Shown: positions 1 through 5,488, counted from the first letter of the stretch. The stretch: 5,826 nt of DNA from Pyrobaculum sp. (GCA_022759345.1 JAEMPK010000039.1:1-5826); one strand, 5' to 3'. Translations and numbers: made by a program. The notes: generated from the sequence alone by a model not told the origin.

Positions 1-451
1 GATGACGTCTTAAGGGAATAGAGGTACGCTGCTTTGGTCCTCCATAAGTCGGAGATAAGTCTGGTGTCGACCCCGACGCATCCAAGGCCGCGTCTGGCAG
101 TGATGCGAGTCGTACTAGGTATTACCAAAGAAGCTTCGTCAGAGAGGGGGCGCCGAGCTGGCGGTGGCTTGGCGCGTTGATTCTCCGGCTGTGTGAGCGC
201 TGCGAATAGACGGCGGCGAGAACGGCGCGTGACGCTTGAAGTGGGGAGGTGGGCTGCGTAGAACGGGTTCTTCTGGAGTACCCGAGGAGACTGGTTGCAA
301 GCGGCTATCTGCAGGTCTGCGAGAGAGTCAGCGCCTTGTCGCTTCCGTCTGGCCTCTCGCGGCGGCTCTGGCTGGCGGCAGGTACCAGGGCAAGCCTGGG
401 TCGGAAGGGCTAGATACTTAAGACTCTTTGGGAGACTTGGTTTCGGCTGGT
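1..451. other. Stretch without a recognisable protein gene; possible structured RNA
   Basis: No reading frame here looks like a protein: the frames are short, interrupted, and rich in Arg/Gly/Ser as expected from non-coding GC-rich DNA. The plus strand is clearly G-rich. Several segments are self-complementary: 32-38 with 124-130 (CTTTGGT/ACCAAAG), enclosing a hairpin at 64-69/74-79 with loop ACCC; an 8-bp hairpin (two G-T pairs) at 150-157/168-175; 253-257/301-305 enclosing 264-268/280-284; and 385-389/395-399 with a 5-base loop. I looked for tRNA T-loops, 16S/23S 3'-end motifs, the SRP RNA GNAR-loop region, RNase P conserved blocks and C/D boxes, and found none convincing. It could be an unnamed structured RNA, the 3' part of an RNA gene starting before the window, or plain spacer. 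Confidence 0.4.
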
Positions 452-748
452 TTACTCTACTCTGGCGATTTTTTCTTCTATGTAGAGTTCTTTGTCCATG
501 CGTCTGTCTATCTTGATGGTGTAGAGTATGCGTTGGACGCCCATCCCCCTCAGCGCCTCTTCGATTTTGGCTAGGAGTTGCGTGAGTTGGTCGTAGGTGT
601 CTATTTCGATGTCTGTGAAGCCGGCGCCTGTTCTGTACTTGAGGCCGGCGGCTTTTATGACTGCTGTAACTCTTTTGACGTATTCGCCGACTCCTGGCGA
701 ACATGTGCCGAGGGGCACCACCGCGAGACTTACCACCATCTTGGCCAT
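452..748 (-). CDS. UPF0045 / MTH1187-type thiamine-binding family protein
   Basis: This 98-residue protein has the family length and the characteristic N-terminal strand ending in VPLGT (residues 11-15), followed by a helix with EYVKRV. It then has GLKYRTG (35-41), where family members usually have GLKYELTPMGT. The C-terminal half carries the conserved GVQR, TIKID and DK elements (70-86). Members (MTH1187, yeast YBL001C, the YkoF fold) are small cytoplasmic ferredoxin-like proteins that form oligomers; the Pfam name for the family is thiamine-binding protein. The true ligand of this copy cannot be read from the sequence. The ATG at 748 lies about 23 bp from the centre of the AT-rich element at 766-775, fitting leaderless initiation; Met4 is a less likely start. 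It diverges from the KaiC-like gene. Confidence 0.85.
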   Translation of the reverse strand: MAKMVVSLAVVPLGTCSPGVGEYVKRVTAVIKAAGLKYRTGAGFTDIEIDTYDQLTQLLAKIEEALRGMGVQRILYTIKIDRRMDKELYIEEKIARVE

Positions 749-765
749 TGCTGTAGATACAAAAC

Positions 766-775
766 GTTTTTAAAC
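766..775. promoter_or_regulatory. Shared AT-rich TATA-like element between divergent genes
   Basis: GTTTTTAAAC is the only strong AT-rich block in the gap. Its TTTAAA core (769-774) is self-complementary, so it can be read in both directions. The core centre lies about 23 bp from the ATG of the minus-strand UPF0045 gene (748) and about 22 bp from a GTG at 793 on the plus strand. This is the spacing expected for two leaderless archaeal transcripts. No transcription start data are available, so the use of one element for both directions is inference. Confidence 0.55.
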
Positions 776-792
776 TGTACATAGTGGAGTAC

Positions 793-1596
793 GTGAAGCG
801 GGTTTCTACAGGCGTCGAGGCTCTTGACAAGGCGCTTGAGGGGGGCATCCCGCAGGGCTCTTGGGTAGTGGTGACGGGCGAGCCCGGCGTGGGGAAGTCT
901 ATCCTATGTATCCACTTCGCCTATGCGGGGCTTAAGTCCGGCGACCCCGTGGTCTACGTCACCACGGAGCAGGAGTTCCGCGACGTGATGGAGCAGGCTA
1001 AGCAACTGGGGATGGACTTTTCTCAGTTCTCTGTCTACAACATTGCGTGGCGGAAGGAGCCTGAGGAGCTTCCGGAGATTGTGGTGATCGACATATTCGG
1101 CCTCCTCAAGGTGGCGAGGCAGTTGACTGAGAAGAGCAAGGAGGAGAGTCCGGAGAAGGTGAAGCGCTACGCCGCGCTTTCCATAGACACGTTGATAGAG
1201 GCGATAAACGAGGCCTACGAGATCTTGTCCGTGGCCAAGGAGCGGGGGGCGCCGGAGCGCCACGTCCGCCTCGTGATCGACTCCATGTCGGCCTTTTGGG
1301 TGGACAAGCCGGTCATGGCGCGGAAGTACTCGTACCAGCTGAAGATCGCGACGCACCGCGAAAACGTCACGGCTCTGCTCACAAGCCAGTACGCCCCCAC
1401 CACGAGACAGGCCTTCGGCTTCGGCCTGGAGCACATAGCCGACGGGGTCATCCACATGTGGATGGACGAGGTGGAGACGGTCAAAGAAATCAGGAGGTGG
1501 CTCATAATCAAGAAGATGAGGATGACCAACCACGCCACGAGAGCTTTTAGGGTCAAGATAGAGCCGGGGAGGGGGATAGTGCTGGAAAGCGCCTAG
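793..1596 (+). CDS. Single-domain KaiC-like RecA-superfamily ATPase
   Basis: This is a cytoplasmic RecA-fold ATPase of the archaeal KaiC family with one ATPase domain. Numbered from the upstream GTG at 784, it shows the N-terminal motif STGVEALDKALEGG, Walker A GEPGVGKS (32-39), Walker B LVIDS (163-167), and the C-terminal KaiC signature KKMRMTNH followed by FRVKIEPGRGI. The catalytic pair, usually EE after the second strand, reads E62-Q63 (TTEQ). No second KaiC domain or obvious phosphorylation loop is present, so a circadian role is not implied; archaeal members are linked to signalling and DNA-related roles. I prefer GTG at 793 (267 aa) to GTG at 784 (270 aa), because 784 is only about 12 bp from the TATA core. 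The stop overlaps the convergent gene (CTAG), and a T5 run at 1613-1617 could end transcription. Confidence 0.9.
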   Translation: MKRVSTGVEALDKALEGGIPQGSWVVVTGEPGVGKSILCIHFAYAGLKSGDPVVYVTTEQEFRDVMEQAKQLGMDFSQFSVYNIAWRKEPEELPEIVVIDIFGLLKVARQLTEKSKEESPEKVKRYAALSIDTLIEAINEAYEILSVAKERGAPERHVRLVIDSMSAFWVDKPVMARKYSYQLKIATHRENVTALLTSQYAPTTRQAFGFGLEHIADGVIHMWMDEVETVKEIRRWLIIKKMRMTNHATRAFRVKIEPGRGIVLESA

Positions 1597-2021
1597 AACA
1601 TCTTCCTAGCCGTTTTTCGCCACTTATCCAGCAACGACTGTATATCGGGACCTGGGTCGCCAGTTTTTATGTAACGCCAAAAGTTGGGCAAGTGGGGGTT
1701 GCCCGTGGTGGCGTCTTCTAGAGCCAGGGCAACCGCAGTAGGCACATCTCTGCCTGCGGCGGCGATGAGGGAGAGGTTTAGGTTTAGCTCCTTGGCGGCT
1801 AGGTAGCACATGAGTCTATACGGCTTGGGGCAGTGCGCAATCACCTCCTCCACAAGTCCTTCGGAGGCGCGTATCTTCTTGACCACCGGCTTATTCCTGA
1901 AGGTTAAAGAGGCGAATAGGTAGCGGAGCCGCATCAACTGCTCCACGTGACTTCTCAACTGTGAGGTTATAAAGATTTTAGAGTTACGAAGGCGCTGGGC
2001 TGTCTCGTCGTTGTTTATCAT
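1593..2021 (-). CDS. Unrecognised 142-residue protein, coupled to upstream gene
   Basis: I do not recognise this family. The protein is soluble-looking, basic at both ends and probably mostly helical. The N-terminal 30 residues are polar. The middle (about 55-105) has regular hydrophobic spacing and two cysteines (64, 72). An acidic-aromatic segment (FWRYIKTGDPGPD, 114-126) and a basic tail KWRKTARKMF follow. The ATG at 2021-2019 overlaps the TGA (2020-2018) that ends the frameshift extension of the upstream gene, forming ATGA, the usual sign of translational coupling; this supports the start. An internal TATA-like block at 1966-1973, about 23 bp before an in-frame GTG at 1946 (residue 26), raises the possibility of a second, shorter product. 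The stop shares CTAG with the convergent KaiC-like gene. Confidence 0.75.
   Translation of the reverse strand: MINNDETAQRLRNSKIFITSQLRSHVEQLMRLRYLFASLTFRNKPVVKKIRASEGLVEEVIAHCPKPYRLMCYLAAKELNLNLSLIAAAGRDVPTAVALALEDATTGNPHLPNFWRYIKTGDPGPDIQSLLDKWRKTARKMF
1966..1973 (-). promoter_or_regulatory. Possible internal TATA element within the 142-codon gene
   Basis: CTTTATAA on the minus strand lies inside coding sequence, about 23 bp from an in-frame GTG at 1946. This is the same spacing as the other putative leaderless starts in the window. It would give a 117-residue form beginning at residue 26. It may be chance, because the codons for KIFIT are AT-rich anyway. Confidence 0.25.
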
Positions 2022-2690
2022 TGTCTAAGATGGATGCGGCGCCCCGAACTATGTATCCAGACGCCCATGCCGTCGGCCTTGATGCCCGCGACCCCGCGCC
2101 GGAGGTAGCCGCTTATAACGCGGGCGAGACGGCGAATGAAAAAGTTGGTGCCGAGGTCAAAGGGGCCCCCAGCGGAATTTGATGTATTCCCGTCCCCCCA
2201 CCTGGGTGCCCTTGGCGACGGCGACTCTTAGGATGTTGGGTTCCGGCGTCTCTACCTCCCCGCCGAAGTGCCACTCGAGGACCTCGGCGCCGTGGGGGAG
2301 GAGCCACACAGCCTCGTAGTCGTACTCGGCGGCCTCCTCTTCGTAGTAGTTTTCGTATAGGTTCTCGCCCTCGCGTAGGGGGGCGGGGAAGTCTCCGAGG
2401 AAGGTTATGTAGGGCCTGGTGGGGTTGCCCCTCAGCGCTATGTAGACGTCGCGTATAACAGGCCTAACCCTCTGGCCGTTGATCTTCACGATCTCTTCGT
2501 CCATGAACTTCTGCATGTTCTCCCACACGGTGGACACCTCATGCGCCAGCTCCTCCCCGCCTCTCTTCAACAACTTGGCGTAGTACTGACCCCTGTCTAG
2601 GTAGTCGAATATTATGACCATGTTCACCACGCCCGGGTTGACCACGTAGAAGCCCTGCGCGTACACCGGCACCACCTCTTCGCCTGCCAC
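2018..2690 (-). CDS. Unrecognised 223-residue protein requiring a +1 frameshift
   Basis: The zero-frame product starts at GTG 2690 and stops at TGA 2159-2157 after 177 residues (...KFRWGPL). In the +1 frame, translation continues for 46 residues, beginning DLGTNFFIRRLARVISGYLR and ending in HLRQ. Its TGA at 2020-2018 overlaps the next gene's ATG. The extension has balanced composition and hydrophobic periodicity, unlike a random frame. The N-terminal part contains a hydrophobic strand VVNMVIIFDYL (about 21-31), an acidic tyrosine-rich stretch (112-126) and likely beta-rich segments; I know no family. GTG 2690 is about 22 bp from the TATA block at 2709-2716, whereas a reading from 2765 would overlap dphB and begin with low-quality Arg/Gly residues. 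The break could be programmed recoding, a pseudogene lesion or a sequencing indel. Confidence 0.65.
2156..2171 (-). other. Candidate programmed +1 frameshift site, prfB-like
   Basis: Read on the minus strand the site is TGG GGG CCC CTT TGA C. The bacterial prfB site is AGG GGG TAT CTT TGA C: same slippery CTT, same TGA with following C, and same three-base spacing from the G-run that acts as a Shine-Dalgarno-like stimulator. A tRNA on CTT can re-pair on TTT, and here a tRNA on CCC can also re-pair perfectly on the overlapping CCC. Either slip gives the frame that continues into GAC CTC GGC. That this operates in an archaeon is inference. Confidence 0.5.
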
Positions 2691-2708
2691 GTGCGGTACA
2701 CCGCCGCG

Positions 2709-2716
2709 TTTTAAAT
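2709..2716 (-). promoter_or_regulatory. TATA element for the frameshifted unknown gene
   Basis: ATTTAAAA on the minus strand lies in the 41-bp gap between the dphB stop (2732) and GTG 2690. Its TTTAAA core is centred about 22 bp before the GTG. It suggests that the unknown pair has its own leaderless promoter, even though read-through from dphB is also possible. Confidence 0.55.
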
Positions 2717-2731
2717 GTGTACCCCCGCGGC

Positions 2732-3490
2732 TTAAAGCTGTGTCCCGGCCGCCGCCTCTAGGCACTCCCTCTCAACGGGGCTGAGTTTTGCGGGGATTAT
2801 CAACACGGCGGGGCCCTCCGCCTCTGTGTCTTTCAGACGGCTGAGGGTGGTGTAGAGGAGGGACCCTCCCCAGCCCAGCCTCTGGACCGCCACCGCCTGT
2901 CTGTCCGGCGTGAAGACGCCGCGGCGCTCCCTCTCCTCCAGCGTGAGGAGCACCTCGGCGGCGTCGCGGAGAGGCATAAAGGAGCCGTCCTCCCTCACGT
3001 CCAGCAGGAGGAGCGTGTGCATGCCGCGTTGGAGGTTGTGCTCAGCCAGCTCGTATGGCCTGAGGGAGTAGACGCCGCCCCTGGGGTAGGTCACGGTGGC
3101 TACGCCGCCCAGCTTGTAGATGGAGAGGCAGGAGACGGAGAAGGCGGCGCAGATGATGGAGACGCCGGGGATCACCCTGACCTTGTACCCCCTCGCCGCC
3201 GCCAGCGCGACGAGGGCGTGGTGTGAAGTGGCGAGGGCGGGGTCTCCCGCCGTGACGAGAACCGCCTTCTTCCCCTCCCGCAGACAGTCGAAGACCGCCC
3301 GGCCCGACTCATCCTCTAGGTCTCTCCTAGTGAGCCTCACCGGCTCCCTGGCCGCGGCCCTCCGCAACGTCTCTAGGTCCAGTGGGCCGGTGTAGTCCTC
3401 GTAGAAGACGCAGTCCGCCTCTCTTATGGCCCTTAGGGCGGCCTCCGTCGCGTAGCCGGGCCCGGGGCCTAGGCCGACTATGGAGAGCAT
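2732..3490 (-). CDS. dphB: Diphthine synthase (EF-2 diphthamide methyltransferase)
   Basis: This is an S-adenosylmethionine-dependent methyltransferase of the tetrapyrrole-methylase fold that methylates the modified histidine of elongation factor 2 during diphthamide synthesis. Visible signatures are the N-terminal GLGPGPG loop (6-12), where DphB normally begins with a similar VGLGL/GPG strand; AGDP (81-84) followed by ATSHH; PGVSIICAAFSVSCLSIYKLG (108-128), matching the DphB PSI..A..G.Q.YKFG block; and HNLQRGMHTLLLLDV (151-165), close to the family's ENL..G.HTL.LLD. At 252 residues it is slightly shorter than typical (about 260-265), with a reduced C-terminus. The ATG at 3490 follows a palindromic TATA shared with the divergent plus-strand gene. 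It has four cysteines (27, 69, 114, 121), and its last codons lie just upstream of the next gene's promoter. Confidence 0.93.
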   Translation of the reverse strand: MLSIVGLGPGPGYATEAALRAIREADCVFYEDYTGPLDLETLRRAAAREPVRLTRRDLEDESGRAVFDCLREGKKAVLVTAGDPALATSHHALVALAAARGYKVRVIPGVSIICAAFSVSCLSIYKLGGVATVTYPRGGVYSLRPYELAEHNLQRGMHTLLLLDVREDGSFMPLRDAAEVLLTLEERERRGVFTPDRQAVAVQRLGWGGSLLYTTLSRLKDTEAEGPAVLIIPAKLSPVERECLEAAAGTQL

Positions 3491-3504
3491 AACTCCGCTA
3501 AAGC

Positions 3505-3516
3505 TTTTATATAAAT
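3505..3516. promoter_or_regulatory. Palindromic bidirectional TATA element
   Basis: TTTTATATAAAT contains the perfect palindrome TTTATATAAA (3506-3515), and either orientation is a strong archaeal TATA box. Its centre lies about 20 bp from the dphB ATG (3490, minus) and about 23 bp from the ATG at 3534 (plus). This fits two leaderless transcripts from one element and decides the plus-strand start at 3534, not the GTG-like or ATG codons upstream of the box. Confidence 0.7.
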
Positions 3517-3533
3517 CCGATGAGGGGGCCGAG

Positions 3534-4013
3534 ATGTACGCTGTGGCTAGGCTCAGCGGCTACGTAGAGGAGACGGGGTTCAAGGCGTGGGTAGGCCGAG
3601 ACGTAGCCTCCGCCCTCGGCGTGAGGCTTGGCGACGGCATAAAAGTGGAAAGCAAGAGCGGGGCCTCCGCCGCCAGGGTGGTGGAGGTGCGAGACGACGT
3701 CCGGGCCGGGGTTGTCCTGACGCTGGACGTCTACATGGCCGTAAGCGGCTTCCGGACCATCCTCGTAAAACGGCTGTCTAGAGTCTACGAAGCCGAGGCC
3801 GTGGCCGTGGGGGTCGAGGCGGCGAGACCTCTCGACGCCGACGAGTTGATGCGGCTCGTCCACCTCATGACTGCATATAGAGTGCCCGTGTTTACAAACT
3901 TCGCCGGCTACCTACAGACGGAGAAGCGGGATTGGATCCGCATCACGGTGAAGTCGGTCACGCCCCGGGAGCCCGCCTACGTCTCAAAAGAGACTAAGAT
4001 CTTTGTGAGGTAA
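3534..4013 (+). CDS. Stand-alone Cdc48/VAT N-domain-like protein without ATPase
   Basis: The 159 residues resemble the substrate-recognition N-domain of archaeal Cdc48/VAT AAA ATPases. An Nn-like double-psi barrel pattern is visible: RLSGYVEETGFKAWVGRDVASALGVRLGDGIKVE (6-39), then ARVVEV and GVVLTLDVYMAVSGF (59-73), where Cdc48 has a GIIRMDGYLRQNAG-like segment. A second half carries PLDADELMRLV, VPVF, WIRITVKSVTP and a terminal SKETKIFVR (151-159), like the Nc-domain ending VT.NTEI. The gene then stops: no Walker A or AAA domain follows. It may act as an adaptor or substrate binder, or may be a divergent barrel protein of other use; the assignment is by pattern, not alignment. The start at 3534 is set by the TATA at 3505-3516. 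Its TAA directly abuts the convergent gene's stop. Confidence 0.6.
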   Translation: MYAVARLSGYVEETGFKAWVGRDVASALGVRLGDGIKVESKSGASAARVVEVRDDVRAGVVLTLDVYMAVSGFRTILVKRLSRVYEAEAVAVGVEAARPLDADELMRLVHLMTAYRVPVFTNFAGYLQTEKRDWIRITVKSVTPREPAYVSKETKIFVR

Positions 4014-4661
4014 TCAGGAGACGGGGGTCCTCCCAAAGTCGAACTTGAGGAGGAGAAGCGGGTCGGTGACGTTTCTCAGCGAGTTAATCCTCTGGAGCAA
4101 CCTGGCGGCCACCTCTCCCGACTTATACATCTCCACAGTCTTCTCAGGTCCGAATTTCTCTACTAAAGAATTTAACTCGTCTCTTATGAGATACTCAGCT
4201 ATCTGCTCCACGCCGGCCACCTCGCCGTTTCTGATGAGGTGCGCGACGACGAAGAGCCTGAGCTCTGAAAGATCTATGTTCCGCATCACCGAGTCCAACC
4301 CGCTGGCCCACTTCACGGACTGGGTGGCGCGTTTAAACTCGTCCTCAGAGAAGACGAGCCTCACCCTCTGGTTCCACTTCATCTTCCACAAGGCAAACCA
4401 CTCGGCGGCCAAATCCCAAAGCTTGCCCCACATCCTCTCGATATAGATACACAGAACTTGTCTTGCTTTCTTCTCTGAAAACCTCCTCCAGTTGTATATA
4501 CCCGCCCGCGTGGCTAAATAATGCATGAAGTCCCTAAATACGAACTCCCTAATTGCGTCCAGCTCGCCGCGGGGCATGTCGCCGAACTGCTCCTTAACCA
4601 ACTCGCTCAACATCCCGTCCACGGCCGCAGCCGCCGACTCGAAGTCGCAGTAATAACTCAT
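4014..4661 (-). CDS. Unrecognised tryptophan-rich helical protein, 215 residues
   Basis: I do not recognise this family. The protein appears soluble and almost entirely helical, with no signal peptide. It carries seven tryptophans, five of them packed between residues 78 and 96 (W78, W82, W88, W92, W96) within a basic amphipathic stretch, and it ends with a proline-containing tail FGRTPVS. The Trp spacing of 4-6 residues puts them on one or two faces of a helix, suggesting a large hydrophobic contact surface, possibly for a partner, lipid or nucleic acid. Cysteines occur only at 5 and 71, so no metal site is evident. The ATG at 4661 is about 23 bp from TTTAAA at 4682-4687. The TGA at 4016-4014 touches the TAA of the convergent Cdc48-N-like gene with no base between. 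A lineage-restricted gene is likely. Confidence 0.75.
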   Translation of the reverse strand: MSYYCDFESAAAAVDGMLSELVKEQFGDMPRGELDAIREFVFRDFMHYLATRAGIYNWRRFSEKKARQVLCIYIERMWGKLWDLAAEWFALWKMKWNQRVRLVFSEDEFKRATQSVKWASGLDSVMRNIDLSELRLFVVAHLIRNGEVAGVEQIAEYLIRDELNSLVEKFGPEKTVEMYKSGEVAARLLQRINSLRNVTDPLLLLKFDFGRTPVS

Positions 4662-4680
4662 TGACTATACCCAATTCCCT

Positions 4681-4688
4681 ATTTAAAG
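4681..4688 (-). promoter_or_regulatory. TATA element for the tryptophan-rich gene
   Basis: CTTTAAAT on the minus strand is centred about 23 bp before the ATG at 4661. It sits in the 30-bp gap after the truA stop (4692), so the gene has its own leaderless promoter directly behind truA instead of depending only on read-through. Confidence 0.6.
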
Positions 4689-4691
4689 ACT

Positions 4692-5459
4692 TTACTCGTC
4701 TCTCTCCGCCAAAGCCTCGCCCGCGGCCTTCAGCGCGGCGGCGTAAGCCGCGGCCTGTCTATATCTGGCGAGGAAATAGACGTAGGCCTTCCTAAGCGCG
4801 GTTTCATCCACCTGGAACTCGACGCCGTAGTCTATGTCCAGAAGCACCAGCCCCTCGGCGGGGGCCGACGGCACCGCCCCCGGCCTCGGCTTGGCTAAAA
4901 GCTCCTCTAAATCCCTCCGCCGCAGGACGCCGCGGCCCGCGGCGAGGATGGCCCACGTCAACTTGCGGAGCATCTTATTCCTAAAGCCCCGCCCCGTGTA
5001 GTAGATATACACCAGATCCCGCCTGACCTCCACCTTTATTTCGTAAACCGTGGTCACCGTAGAGCCCTCCTCCCCCCGCGTCTGGATAAAAGAGGCGTAG
5101 TCGTGCGTCCCGGCCAGAAGCTCGGCGGCCTCCCGCATGGCGTCTAGGTCTTCGCCCCAGTGCGGCGCCACGTAGAGATACCGCCTTAGACGCGCCCGCC
5201 TGGGGTTGAAGCCCTCCGGCACCTCCGCCACGGCCCAGACCCAGAGGCCCCTGGGCAACCGGGAGTTGATAAACCCGATTGGTAGCCTCTGCCGCGTCAT
5301 CACCGCGTTCGCCACAGCCGAGACCCCCGGGTCCGTCCTGCTGCCGCGGCCCAGCACCTCGCCGAAGACGCGCCTCAAAGCAGACTCCACGGAGTTGGGG
5401 TGGCCGGTGAAGCCGTAGAAGAGAGACCCGTCGTAAGCCACTCTGTAGAGAAAAGGCAT
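4692..5459 (-). CDS. truA: tRNA pseudouridine synthase TruA
   Basis: TruA converts uridines 38-40 of the tRNA anticodon stem to pseudouridine. From the ATG at 5459 (255 aa) the sequence begins PFLYRVAYDGSLFYGFTGHP, the family YDG..F.G...Q-type opening. The catalytic aspartate is D43 in SRTDPGVSA, where bacterial TruA has GRTD.GVHA. Later motifs include RRYLYV (92-97), GTHDYASF (117-124), GRGFRNKMLRKL (156-167, like FLRNMVRR) and SAPAEGLVLLDIDY (198-211). The spacing from start to the catalytic Asp is a little short (43 residues), typical of compact archaeal versions. I prefer ATG 5459 over a TTG at 5474, because the TATA-like block at 5481-5488 lies about 25 bp from the former and only 10 from the latter. 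The Ala-rich C-terminus ends ERDE. Confidence 0.93.
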   Translation of the reverse strand: MPFLYRVAYDGSLFYGFTGHPNSVESALRRVFGEVLGRGSRTDPGVSAVANAVMTRQRLPIGFINSRLPRGLWVWAVAEVPEGFNPRRARLRRYLYVAPHWGEDLDAMREAAELLAGTHDYASFIQTRGEEGSTVTTVYEIKVEVRRDLVYIYYTGRGFRNKMLRKLTWAILAAGRGVLRRRDLEELLAKPRPGAVPSAPAEGLVLLDIDYGVEFQVDETALRKAYVYFLARYRQAAAYAAALKAAGEALAERDE

Positions 5460-5464
5460 AATAA
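5456..5464 (+). promoter_or_regulatory. TATA-like element for the GNAT gene, overlapping the truA start
   Basis: GCATAATAA lies about 25 bp before the ATG at 5486. It includes the complement of the truA start codon (5457-5459), so binding here would occupy the first codons of truA. Confidence 0.45.
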
Positions 5465-5480
5465 CACAAGACAACGGCCC

Positions 5481-5488
5481 TTTTTATG
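5481..5488 (-). promoter_or_regulatory. TATA-like element for truA, overlapping the GNAT start
   Basis: CATAAAAA on the minus strand lies about 25 bp before the truA ATG (5459). It contains the complement of the ATG of the plus-strand GNAT gene (5486-5488), the mirror image of the arrangement at 5456-5464. Confidence 0.5.

Noticed and set aside
1..140. 3' end of 16S/23S rRNA or another classical RNA gene
   Set aside because: No universally conserved rRNA, RNase P, SRP or tRNA motif could be found on either strand, so only an unnamed structure is claimed.
904..1533. Long open frame on the minus strand opposite the KaiC-like gene
   Set aside because: His/Leu/Arg-rich composition typical of an antisense shadow, with no motifs; the plus strand carries a clear Walker A/B ATPase.
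2022..2156. Possible tRNA or spacer RNA in the apparent gap
   Set aside because: No tRNA arms or T-loop on either strand; one frame reads as continuous protein ending in an ATGA overlap.
2691..2765. Earlier start for the frameshifted gene, overlapping dphB
   Set aside because: The extra residues are Arg/Gly-rich, span the TATA block at 2709-2716, and lie partly in dphB; GTG 2690 has the expected promoter spacing.
3480..3533. Earlier start for the Cdc48-N-like gene, adding 18 residues
   Set aside because: It would place the strong TATA element inside the coding sequence and overlap the dphB start; the added residues (MESITPLKLLYKSDEGAE) read through the promoter.
4232..4268. TGATGA followed by two CTGA motifs, as in a C/D box sRNA
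   Set aside because: Spacing between the boxes does not fit two guide units, and the motifs lie inside the coding sequence of the 215-residue protein.
4045..4446. Plus-strand frame of 133 codons opposite the tryptophan-rich gene
   Set aside because: Ser-rich antisense shadow without a promoter or recognisable features; the minus-strand gene has a TATA box and better composition.
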